DNA from: Hyphomicrobiales bacterium | Lineage (GTDB): Bacteria > Pseudomonadota > Alphaproteobacteria > Rhizobiales > Rhizobiaceae | NCBI GenBank assembly: GCA_900470155.1 | Contig: UBZT01000007.1 | Coordinates: 248,001-312,000 of the forward strand | Length of the DNA stretch: 64,000 nucleotides | Direction of reading: 5' to 3' | Shown here: one piece after another, positions 56,595-64,000 of the stretch | Position numbering within the stretch: the first letter of the stretch is position 1 | Layout of the letters: every line of letters begins with the position of its first letter | Position numbers and translations under genes: made by a program | The notes under the pieces: generated by a model | Told to the model about the DNA's origin: nothing | Database searches by the model: none | Seen by the model: only the letters and a program-made list of their open reading frames with translations

Positions 56595-58963
56595 CGTCTG
56601 GGGCGATTGGGTCGTGTTCCGGGTTTTTTCCCGCCCGGGCGGCCGGATCTCTGGCCCGACTTGTGGAAAGACCGGGTGCCGACCGGCAGCTTTCGGCCTT
56701 CGCTGAGCATTTCGAACCGCAAGGCGCCGGCAAGCGGAGCCGCTTCCGCCAGCTTTACTTCGACGCTGTCGCCGAGCTGGTAGCCGAGACTGGTCCTTTC
56801 GCCGACCAGCGCCTGATGCGCTTCATCGTAGATATAGTAGTCGCGGCCCAGCGTGGACACCGGCACGAAGCCGTCCGCGCCAAATTGCGGCAGGCTGATG
56901 AACAGGCCGGCCTTGGTCACGCCGGAAACCCGGCCATCGAATTCTTCGCCGATCCGGCCGGCGAGATGATGCGCGATCAGCCGGTTGATCGTGTCGCGTT
57001 CGGCTGCCATGGCACGCCGCTCGAAGGTCGAGATCTCGGCGGCGATATCGTCGAGACTTGCCTCTTCCTCCGGTGTGATGCCGCCTTCGCCAAGTCCCAG
57101 CGACCCGACCAGCGCCCGATGCACGATCAAGTCGGCATAGCGGCGGATCGGCGAGGTGAAGTGGGCGTATTTCAGCAGGTTGAGACCAAAATGGCCGATA
57201 TTCTCAGGGCTATAGATCGCCTGGCTCTGGCTGCGCAGCACCATCTCGTTGACCATGATCTGGTGTGGCGTATCGACCGCCTTGGCCAGGATGCCGTTGA
57301 ACGAGTTGGAGCGCAGATTGCCGCCCTTCACCAGCGAGAAGCCGATCGTCGCCAGGAACTCGCGCAGCACCTCCTGCTTGGAGAGCGTCGGCGCGTCATG
57401 GATGCGGTAGACCAGCGGCTGGCGCTTTGTTTCCAGCGTTTCTGCCGCCGCAACATTGGCCTGAATCATCATTTCTTCGATCAGCTTGTGCGCATCGAGC
57501 CGTTCGGGAACATGCACACGGTCGACGGTGCCGTCTTCCTTGAGGATGATCTTGCGCTCCGGCATGTCGAGTTCGAGCGGCTGGCGCCGGTCTCGCCCGC
57601 GTTTCAGGGTCGCATAGGCTGCCCATAGCGGCTTCAGGATGGGCTCGAGCAGCGGCCCGGCCTTATCATCAGGTTTGCCGTCGATCGCTGCCTGCGCCTG
57701 CTGGTAGGAGAGCTTGGCCGCACTCTTCATCATGATGCGATGGAACGTATGGCCCGCCTTGCGTCCCTCGTGCGAAAAGACCATGCGCACCGCAAGAGCC
57801 GGACGATCGACGCCTTCGCGCAGCGAGCAGAGATCGTTGGAAATGCGCTCGGGCAGCATTGGCACGACGCGATCGGGAAAATAGACCGAATTGCCGCGCT
57901 TCAGCGCCTCGCGGTCGAGCGCCGATTTCGGCCGCACGTAATAGGAAACATCGGCAATCGCCACCGTGACGATCACGCCGCCCGGATTGTCCGGTGAAGG
58001 ATCCGGCTCCGCATAGACCGCATCGTCGTGATCCTTGGCATCGGCCGGATCGATGGTTATCAGCGGCACATCGCGCCAGTCCTCGCGATGCGACATCGAG
58101 GCGGGTTTAGCCTCTTCGGCTTCGGCAATGACCGATTGCGGAAAGATATAGGGAATGCCATGCGCATGAATGGCGATCATCGAGATTGCCTTTTCCGTGG
58201 CGACCGAACCAACCACGTTCAGCACGCGGGCGCGTGTCAGGCCGAAACGGCTGGAGCGCGCGACCTCGACTTCGACCAGATCGCCGTCCTTGGCCTCGCC
58301 AAGATCCGCCGCATCGATCTGCAATTCTTCGCCACGCCGTTCGATCGGCATCAGGCGCGCGCCGCCGTCTGCCATGGCGCGCACGACACCGAGCAGGGCT
58401 CCGCGCTGTTTGTCGATGATCTTGATGACACGGGCTGTATAGGCTGGGCCGGCCCGGTCCTTGGACGGGAAGATCTTCGCCAGCACCCGGTCGCCAAGTC
58501 CGCCGACCGGTGACTTGCCCTTGGAGCGGTCGCTGCTCGACTGTCGGATGGACACCGCTGGTGCGGCGCCAAGCTCTTCCGGCCATTCCGCCGGTCTGCC
58601 GATCAGGTCGCCATCCTTGTCGCGCGTGGTGATGTCGAGGACAGTCACGGGTGGCAGGGCACCGGGACGCGCCAGCGTCTTGCGGTTCTTGGTCAGCATG
58701 CCGTCGTTTTCGAGATCCTTCAGCGCCTGCTTAAGCTCCACGCGCTGCTCGCCCTTGAGGCCGAACGCCTTGGCGATCTCGCGCTTGGAGGCCCGATCAG
58801 GGTTGTCGGTGATGAACTGCATCAGAACATCGCGTGGCGGCACCTCGCCATGGATGATCACGGGCTTGTCCGGCACGGCTCCGGCTGCCGCATTGGCCGC
58901 CCGCCGAGCCTTGCGATTGGCGGGACCGGTCGAGTGGCCATGTTCAGGCGGCAGTTTGGTCAA
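56591..58963 (-). CDS. rnr: Ribonuclease R
   Basis: 790-aa 3'-5' exoribonuclease that degrades structured RNA and helps rRNA and tmRNA quality control. N-terminal winged helix (about residues 45-105, SKREIAKAFGLKGEQRVELK), cold-shock domains, the RNB catalytic core with IDPADAKDHDDAVYA (metal-binding Asp set), a C-terminal S1 domain (about 660-745, GRVSGVTKAGLFI) and a basic tail SGQRSGRPGGKKPGTRPNRP. It lies 2 nt after topA, so the two are cotranscribed. Confidence 0.96.
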   Translation of the reverse strand: MTKLPPEHGHSTGPANRKARRAANAAAGAVPDKPVIIHGEVPPRDVLMQFITDNPDRASKREIAKAFGLKGEQRVELKQALKDLENDGMLTKNRKTLARPGALPPVTVLDITTRDKDGDLIGRPAEWPEELGAAPAVSIRQSSSDRSKGKSPVGGLGDRVLAKIFPSKDRAGPAYTARVIKIIDKQRGALLGVVRAMADGGARLMPIERRGEELQIDAADLGEAKDGDLVEVEVARSSRFGLTRARVLNVVGSVATEKAISMIAIHAHGIPYIFPQSVIAEAEEAKPASMSHREDWRDVPLITIDPADAKDHDDAVYAEPDPSPDNPGGVIVTVAIADVSYYVRPKSALDREALKRGNSVYFPDRVVPMLPERISNDLCSLREGVDRPALAVRMVFSHEGRKAGHTFHRIMMKSAAKLSYQQAQAAIDGKPDDKAGPLLEPILKPLWAAYATLKRGRDRRQPLELDMPERKIILKEDGTVDRVHVPERLDAHKLIEEMMIQANVAAAETLETKRQPLVYRIHDAPTLSKQEVLREFLATIGFSLVKGGNLRSNSFNGILAKAVDTPHQIMVNEMVLRSQSQAIYSPENIGHFGLNLLKYAHFTSPIRRYADLIVHRALVGSLGLGEGGITPEEEASLDDIAAEISTFERRAMAAERDTINRLIAHHLAGRIGEEFDGRVSGVTKAGLFISLPQFGADGFVPVSTLGRDYYIYDEAHQALVGERTSLGYQLGDSVEVKLAEAAPLAGALRFEMLSEGRKLPVGTRSFHKSGQRSGRPGGKKPGTRPNRPRR

Positions 58964-58965
58964 TG

Positions 58966-61659
58966 TCAGCTCTTCTTCGTTTTGCTGGCCGCCTTGGCCT
59001 TCGGCTTGGCGGCAGATGTCTTCTTCGGCTTGGTCTCGGCGCCATCGGCAGCCTTCGCCTTGGTGGTTTTGGTCGTTTTGGCTGCGGTCTTGGTACCCGC
59101 TTTGGCCGGTGCCTTCTTTGCCTTGGCCTTGCCGCCGCCATCCTTGGCAATGCGTTCGGCGATCAGAAGCAGCGCTTCTTCGACCGTGACCGCCTGCGGC
59201 TCCTTACCCTTCGGCAGCGTGGCGTTGACCTTGCCCCAGTTCACGTAAGGACCATAACGTCCCTCGCGAACCGTCATCGCGCCGCCATCGGGATGGTCGC
59301 CCAGTTCCTTCAGGGCGACGGCGGCGGCTCGTCCGCCCGGTCCCTTACTCTGCTTTTCAGCCAGAACTGTGACCGCACGATTGAGGCCGATGGTGAACAC
59401 GTCCTCGATGCTCTCGACATTGGCATAGGTGCCTTCATGCAGGATGAACGGCCCGTAGCGGCCGAGGCCGGCCGAAATCAACTTGCCGCTTTCCGGATGC
59501 AGGCCCACCTCGCGCGGCAGGGCAAGCAGTGACTGCGCCTTGTCGAAATCGATGTCTGCCGGAGACCAGCCCTTGGGCAGCGAGGAGCGTTTGGCTTCCT
59601 TGCCGTCGCCACGCTGGACATAGGGCCCAAACCGGCCGGACCGCAGCGAAATCTCTTCTTCGGTGACGGGATCCTTGCCGAGAGCCTTCGGCTCGTTGCT
59701 GCCGGCTTCTGCTTCCGCGCCGTTTTCGGAAGAAAGCTGACGGGTGAAGTTGCATTCCGGATAGTTCGAGCAGCCGACAAAGGCGCCGTACTTGCCGAGC
59801 TTGAGCGACAGGTTCCCTGTGCCGCAGACCTGGCAGATACGCGGATCCGAGCCGTCCTCGCGCTTCGGGAACACCAGCGGCGCCAGCGCTTCGTTCAGGG
59901 CGTCCAGAACATTGGTGACACGCAGTTCCTTGGTGTCTTCGATCTGGCCGAAGAAATTCGTCCAGAAGTCGCGCAGAACGTCCTTCCAGTTGAGCTCGCC
60001 GGCTGAAATCTTGTCGAGCTTCTCTTCCAGATCCGCCGTGAAGTCGTATTCGACATAGCGCGTGAAGAAGCTTTCGAGGAAAGCCGTCACCAGCCGGCCT
60101 TTGGAATGCGGGATCAGCTTGCGCTTGTCGATGATGACATATTCGCGGTCGGACAGTGTCTTCAGCGTCGCGGCATAGGTGGACGGACGGCCGATGCCGA
60201 GTTCTTCCATCTTCTTGATCAGCGAGGCTTCCGAATAACGCGGCGGCGGTTCGGTAAAGTGCTGGCTGGCATTGACCTTCTGCTTGGCCAAGGCCTCGCG
60301 CGCATTGATCTCCGGCAGGCGGCCATCCTCGTCGTCGCCATCCTCGACGGGTTCGCCCTCTTCTTTTTGGTCGGTATAGGCGGCGATGAAACCATCGAAA
60401 CGAATGACGGAACCGACGGCGCGCAGGCCGGCCTTTTCGCCATTGTTGTCGGCAAGGATCTCGACAGTGGTGCGCTCGATTTCAGCCGACGCCATCTGGC
60501 TGGCGATACCGCGCTTCCAGATCAGGTCATAGAGCTTCAACTGGTCAGCATCGAGGAAACGACGGACCTTGTCCGGCGACCGGCTGAACTCGGTCGGACG
60601 AATGGCTTCGTGCGCTTCCTGGGCATTTTTTGCCTTGGTCGAATACAACCGCGGCTTTTCCGGCACGTAACGCGGGCCGAACTGGTCGGCAACGGCGGCG
60701 CGGGCGGCATCGATCGCCTCCGGCGCCATCTGCACGCCATCGGTACGCATATAGGTGATCAGACCAACAGTCTCGCCGCCGATGTCGATGCCTTCATAGA
60801 GCTTCTGCGCGATCTGCATCGTTCGCGAAGCCGAGTAGCCGAGTTTGGATGATGCGGCCTGCTGCAGGGTCGAGGTCGTAAATGGAGCGCCCGGATTGCG
60901 CTTGACCGGTTTGGCTTCGACGCTGTCCACGGCGTAACGCGCGCCCTCGAGCAGCGCCTTGATCGTCGCGGCCTGATCGCCATTGGTGACCGAATTGCGC
61001 TGGATGCGCTTACCGAGATGCGAAACCAGCTTGGCCTCGAATTCGTCGCCGCGCGGCGTCTTCAAGAGCGCAGATATGTTCCAGTATTCTTCGGCAACGA
61101 AACGTTCGATCTCGTTTTCACGGTCGCAGACCAGGCGCAACGCCACCGACTGGACGCGGCCGGCCGAACGGGCGCCGGGCAACTTGCGCCAGAGAACCGG
61201 AGACAGATTGAAGCCGACGAGATAGTCGAGCGCGCGGCGGGCCAGATAGGCATCGACCAGCGGTGTATCGATATCGCGCGGATTGGCCATGGCATCGAGC
61301 ACGGCCTTTTTCGTGATCGCGTTGAAAACGACGCGCTTGACCGGCTTGTCGCCGATCACCTTCTTCTTTTTCAGAAGGTCCAGCACATGCCAGGAAATCG
61401 CTTCGCCTTCGCGATCCGGGTCGGTTGCGAGAAACAGTCCGTCGGCGGATTTCACCGCATCGGCGATGTCCTTCATCCGCTTGGCCGACGCCGTGTCCAC
61501 TTCCCAAAGCATTTCGAAGTCGTTGTCGGGAAGCACCGATCCGTCCTTGGCCGGCAGATCGCGCACATGGCCGAACGAAGCGAGCACTTTATACCCCGGT
61601 CCGAGGTATTTGTTGATCGTCTTGGCTTTGGCCGGGGATTCTACAACTACGACGTTCAT
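58966..61659 (-). CDS. topA: DNA topoisomerase I
   Basis: 897-aa type IA topoisomerase that relaxes negative supercoils. The TOPRIM domain starts MNVVVVESPAKAKTINKYLG with the later acidic DPDREGEAI. The active-site Tyr is at about residue 303 in GLITYMRTDG. A C-terminal Cys4 zinc motif (CQVCGTGNLSLKLGKYGAFVGC quoted only in part: CQVCGTGNLSL) and repeated topoisomerase C-terminal modules (SGRFGPYVQRG, GRYGPFILHEG, GRYGPYVNWG) follow. It ends in a Lys/Ala-rich tail of about 55 residues that should bind DNA. ATG 61659. Confidence 0.97.
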   Translation of the reverse strand: MNVVVVESPAKAKTINKYLGPGYKVLASFGHVRDLPAKDGSVLPDNDFEMLWEVDTASAKRMKDIADAVKSADGLFLATDPDREGEAISWHVLDLLKKKKVIGDKPVKRVVFNAITKKAVLDAMANPRDIDTPLVDAYLARRALDYLVGFNLSPVLWRKLPGARSAGRVQSVALRLVCDRENEIERFVAEEYWNISALLKTPRGDEFEAKLVSHLGKRIQRNSVTNGDQAATIKALLEGARYAVDSVEAKPVKRNPGAPFTTSTLQQAASSKLGYSASRTMQIAQKLYEGIDIGGETVGLITYMRTDGVQMAPEAIDAARAAVADQFGPRYVPEKPRLYSTKAKNAQEAHEAIRPTEFSRSPDKVRRFLDADQLKLYDLIWKRGIASQMASAEIERTTVEILADNNGEKAGLRAVGSVIRFDGFIAAYTDQKEEGEPVEDGDDEDGRLPEINAREALAKQKVNASQHFTEPPPRYSEASLIKKMEELGIGRPSTYAATLKTLSDREYVIIDKRKLIPHSKGRLVTAFLESFFTRYVEYDFTADLEEKLDKISAGELNWKDVLRDFWTNFFGQIEDTKELRVTNVLDALNEALAPLVFPKREDGSDPRICQVCGTGNLSLKLGKYGAFVGCSNYPECNFTRQLSSENGAEAEAGSNEPKALGKDPVTEEEISLRSGRFGPYVQRGDGKEAKRSSLPKGWSPADIDFDKAQSLLALPREVGLHPESGKLISAGLGRYGPFILHEGTYANVESIEDVFTIGLNRAVTVLAEKQSKGPGGRAAAVALKELGDHPDGGAMTVREGRYGPYVNWGKVNATLPKGKEPQAVTVEEALLLIAERIAKDGGGKAKAKKAPAKAGTKTAAKTTKTTKAKAADGAETKPKKTSAAKPKAKAASKTKKS

Positions 61660-61909
61660 TGCTTCTTTGCGCCTTCATCAGTGCTCTCAATCGGCAGCAC
61701 AGTGCCTCGGCTTTGGAATACCGATTTTCCGACATGGAGGTCGAAAGCGCTGCGGTCAAGGGGCAAAGTCGATTTTCCGCGTTTGCAACGCGATGCAACC
61801 AATGAGAGTTTTGCGGCAATTTGCAATTTTTAAGAATTGCGCTATCGTGCATCTATGGGAACGAAGACGGCCTGTCAGCGACAGCGTCTGCAACTGTGAG
61901 CAATGTAGG
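61660..61909. other. Divergent intergenic region upstream of topA
   Basis: 250 bp holding the promoters of topA (minus) and the 77-aa ORF (plus). It has an AT-rich core with the inverted repeat GCAATT-TTTAAG-AATTGC at 61823-61840, possibly an operator. No firm -35/-10 pair was assigned. Confidence 0.45.
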
Positions 61910-62143
61910 ATGGCAAGAGAGCCGATCGGTATGAATGGTCGCGAACCCAGCACGATGGCGAACATTGCCTACATCCGGCAGATGCTGGGCGAGTTGCGCG
62001 GCGTCGCCGAAAGCGAAGGTGCCGAGATGCTGTGTTACCTGATCGAAATGGCTTATGTCGAAGCCGGTGACGTGCAATCGGGACGTCGTGCGTTGTCACT
62101 CGGCCATGGCCAGCGAAACAAATCCCCCGGCGTGCCGATCTAG
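61910..62143 (+). CDS. Small hypothetical protein overlapping the 3' end of dprA
   Basis: 77 aa from ATG 61910, with later ATG choices at 61931 and 61955. The core reads MANIAYIRQMLGELRGVAES and then EMLCYLIEMAYVEAGDVQSG, two amphipathic helices, with a polar tail. There is no signal peptide or membrane segment. The frame avoids stops through a non-shadow region and then overlaps the last 48 nt of the convergent dprA gene. I recall similar short proteins beside topA in rhizobia but cannot name a family. The function is unknown. Confidence 0.6.
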   Translation: MAREPIGMNGREPSTMANIAYIRQMLGELRGVAESEGAEMLCYLIEMAYVEAGDVQSGRRALSLGHGQRNKSPGVPI

Positions 62144-63253
62144 CCGACCGGCGATGTCCAGTTCCAAGAGGACCAGATAGACGGACGATGCCGGCAGTCC
62201 CGTATGCCGGATGATGTCGTCGATCTCGACAGGTGTCGGCCCAAGCGCATCGACGATGATCGAACGCTCGTCGTCATTCGGCGGCGCCGCCATGGCCCGT
62301 TTGCTGCCATCTTCATCGCCAGGTTCATCCGCTTCCGGCTGCCGGAACAGATCGATCCGCGACAAAGGTGCCAGCGCCTGAAGTACATCCGAAGACCGTG
62401 TCGTCACGGTGGCGCCGTCCTTCAGCAGGCCGTTGGTGCCTTCGCAGCGCGGATCGAGGGGTGAGCCGGGAACGGCAAACACCAGTCGGCCGAATTCGCC
62501 AGCCAGTCGCGCGGTGATCAGCGAGCCGGAGCGGGCGGCCGCCTCGATGACGACCACGCCGAGAGCCGTGCCGGCAATAAGCCGGTTGCGCCGCGGGAAG
62601 TCGCGGGCGCGCGGTTCCCAGCCAAATGGCATCTCCGAAATCGCCAGTCCGCGCCCGTCGCAGATGGCGCGCAGCAGATCGATGTTTTCCGGTGGATAGG
62701 GCTGGTCGAGACCGCCGGCCATGGCCGCGATCGTTCCGGTATCGAGGCTTGCCCGATGGGCGGAGGCATCGATCCCGCGTGCCAGGCCGGAAACGATCGC
62801 GTATCCGGCCTGGCCGATATCGCGCGCCATCATCGCGGCAAATTTCGCGCCGCTGATCGAGGCATTGCGAGAGCCGACAATGCCGACCGCCGGAAGTTCT
62901 GCGGTGGCAAGGTCGCCCTTTGCCGCGATCAGGGGAGGGGCACCATCGATCTGGCGCAGAGCTTGGGGATAGTCCGGCTCGCCGATGCCGATGAAGCGGG
63001 CGCCGAAACGATGCGCAATGTCCAGTTCGCGCTCCGCATCGGAGATGCTGGCGATCCGGATGGTTCTGGACGAGCCGCCCCGCCGCGATAGTTCCGGCAG
63101 GGCCTCAAGCGCGGATTCGGCCGAGCCGAAATGGTTGATCAGATCGCGAAAGGTGGCGGGCCCGACATTGTCGCTGCGGATCAGTCTCAGCCAGGCAATC
63201 CTCTGCCGGTCCGTCAGCGCAATCCCTTTTCGTCTTGCGCTATCGTCCGGCAT
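62096..63253 (-). CDS. dprA: DNA-processing protein DprA
   Basis: 385 aa. The Rossmann-like core carries GIVGSRNASISG, GLARGIDASAHRASL and GTIAAMAGGLDQPYPPEN, with the later RRNRLIAG and SGSLITARLA, the standard DprA motifs. The N-terminal SAM-like region and the C-terminal winged helix (about residues 320-385, EIDDIIRHTGLPASSVYLVL) are both present, so it is full length. It binds ssDNA and loads RecA during transformation; its role in rhizobia, which are not known as naturally competent, is unclear. It lies 7 nt after plsY. Confidence 0.95.
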   Translation of the reverse strand: MPDDSARRKGIALTDRQRIAWLRLIRSDNVGPATFRDLINHFGSAESALEALPELSRRGGSSRTIRIASISDAERELDIAHRFGARFIGIGEPDYPQALRQIDGAPPLIAAKGDLATAELPAVGIVGSRNASISGAKFAAMMARDIGQAGYAIVSGLARGIDASAHRASLDTGTIAAMAGGLDQPYPPENIDLLRAICDGRGLAISEMPFGWEPRARDFPRRNRLIAGTALGVVVIEAAARSGSLITARLAGEFGRLVFAVPGSPLDPRCEGTNGLLKDGATVTTRSSDVLQALAPLSRIDLFRQPEADEPGDEDGSKRAMAAPPNDDERSIIVDALGPTPVEIDDIIRHTGLPASSVYLVLLELDIAGRLDRHAGGFVSLAMAE

Positions 63254-63260
63254 GGCTCTC

Positions 63261-63878
63261 CTAGCCCTTGTGTCCGATCTTGCTCTCGGTTCCGGCGATC
63301 AGCCGTTCGATATTCGGTCTGTGGCGCCAGAAGGTTATGGCGGTCATGGCCGCCGTCACAAGTGCAGCCTCTTCAACCCCAAGTATCCACAACACAACCG
63401 GAATGACAAGTGTGGCGATGAGAGCGGACAGCGATGAGTAGCGGCTGATGAAGGCAACCGCGAGCCAGACCGCCGCAAAGACCAGAACCATCATCGGCGC
63501 GACGCCGAGAAGCGTACCGATATAGGTTGCCACGCCCTTGCCGCCCTTGAAGCCGAGCCAGATCGGAAAGAGATGGCCGATGAAGGCGGCAAAGCCCGCC
63601 AGCAGCCCGGCATTCTGGCCGAACAGCATCTGCGCGATCACAGCCGCAGCTGTGGCTTTCAATGCATCGAGCAGCAGCGTGACGGCAGCAAGTTTCTTGT
63701 TGCCGGTGCGCAGCACATTGGTCGCGCCGATATTGCCGGAGCCGATCGAGCGCAAATCGCCGAGACCGGCCATTCGGGTCAGCAACAGGCCGAAGGGGAT
63801 GGATCCGAGCAGGTATCCCAGTGAGAGTACGGCGATAAGCGCCGGCCAGCCGATGGCAAGATAATTGACGCTAGGCAC
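63261..63878 (-). CDS. plsY: Acyl-phosphate glycerol-3-phosphate acyltransferase PlsY
   Basis: 205-aa integral membrane enzyme that makes lysophosphatidic acid from acyl-phosphate and glycerol-3-phosphate. The three conserved loops are present: [13 protein letters not shown], then [15 protein letters not shown], and the later [21 protein letters not shown]. About five to seven transmembrane helices. GTG 63878 is the likely start, preceded by GGGGGAAAC; the longer frame has a polar N-terminus without support. It follows pyrC on the same strand. Confidence 0.95.
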   Translation of the reverse strand: MPSVNYLAIGWPALIAVLSLGYLLGSIPFGLLLTRMAGLGDLRSIGSGNIGATNVLRTGNKKLAAVTLLLDALKATAAAVIAQMLFGQNAGLLAGFAAFIGHLFPIWLGFKGGKGVATYIGTLLGVAPMMVLVFAAVWLAVAFISRYSSLSALIATLVIPVVLWILGVEEAALVTAAMTAITFWRHRPNIERLIAGTESKIGHKG

Positions 63879-63903
63879 CGTGTTTCCCCCTGACTGTCTT
63901 GTC

Positions 63904-64000
63904 TTATGCGAGTGCGTGCACGCAGCGCCCGGCGACATAGGTCGCAACCGCACGGCCCGAGAAGCGCGCATCCTCAAACGGCGTGTTCTTCGAACGCCCC
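63904..64000 (-). CDS. pyrC: Dihydroorotase, C-terminal fragment (5' end outside window)
   Basis: Only the last 32 codons are in the window: [20 protein letters not shown] then [11 protein letters not shown] and a TAA stop. The GRSKNTPF segment followed by G-R-A-V-A-T is typical of the C-terminus of class I dihydroorotases, where it closes the amidohydrolase beta-domain. The order pyrC-plsY-dprA-topA is the standard rhizobial one (usually with pyrB before pyrC), which supports the assignment. A pyrC-like non-catalytic pyrX cannot be excluded from this fragment. Confidence 0.8.
   Translation of the reverse strand, partial: GRSKNTPFEDARFSGRAVATYVAGRCVHALA

Overview
The window is about 64 kb of chromosome from an alphaproteobacterium, almost certainly a member of the Rhizobiaceae (Rhizobium/Agrobacterium/Sinorhizobium relatives). 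The basis is GC-rich coding sequence, gene order that I know from rhizobial chromosomes (clpP-clpX-lon-hupB; nuoA-N-birA-rnj-mce-DUF1467-proS-lolCD-dnaE; divK-pleD-rpmG; rnr-topA-dprA-plsY-pyrC), a catalytic-only BirA, a short-form ProS, DivK/PleD, and two GAAC-N7-GAAC LexA operators, which is the alphaproteobacterial type. I saw no IS element, prophage, CRISPR array or rRNA operon.

Layout. 1-2.9 kb: the end of a short-chain dehydrogenase, a cytochrome P450 and a membrane GGDEF protein. 3.2-8.9 kb: the protein quality-control block clpP, clpX, lon, then hupB, with heat-shock-type promoter candidates before clpP and lon and clear intrinsic terminators. 9-19.2 kb: a more variable stretch. It holds an FMN riboswitch with a RibN-type riboflavin transporter, a phytase-like secreted esterase behind a PHO box and an RBS-occluding hairpin, an aldo/keto reductase, an unknown membrane protein, an MFS carrier/GntR regulator/M24 peptidase group, and a NYN-OST-HTH protein beside tRNA-Val. 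19.6-19.84 kb: two identical tRNA-Asp genes.

20-36.1 kb: one complete 14-subunit complex I operon (nuoA-N, unfused nuoC and nuoD) with three non-canonical additions: an 80-aa exported protein after nuoD, a long C-terminal extension on NuoE, and a 229-aa protein between nuoF and nuoG whose C-terminal helix-hairpin-helix domain resembles the NuoE extension. 36.1-43.3 kb: birA, rnj, mce, a DUF1467 protein, proS, lolC/E and lolD. 43.3-47.1 kb: a 28-codon membrane-peptide gene under a LexA-box promoter, then dnaE.

47.1-56.6 kb: L,D-transpeptidase, DUF1275 protein, dinB (second LexA box), a HAD-like protein, DUF3572, divK-pleD, a candidate structured small RNA, rpmG, an MFS carrier and a DUF983 protein. 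56.6-64 kb: rnr, topA, a 77-aa ORF, dprA, plsY and the 3' end of pyrC.

The strongest hunting result is the 28-aa ORF at 43446-43532. It has a near-consensus promoter, a perfect LexA operator between -35 and -10, a Shine-Dalgarno sequence, and hairpins on both sides. Its size, predicted topology and SOS control match the description of Caulobacter SidA, a 29-aa SOS-induced division inhibitor. Other notable points are the PHO box plus SD-sequestering hairpin of the phytase-like gene, the paired HhH domains in the nuo operon, and two candidate small RNAs (plus strand near 54.1 kb, minus strand near 39.5 kb).
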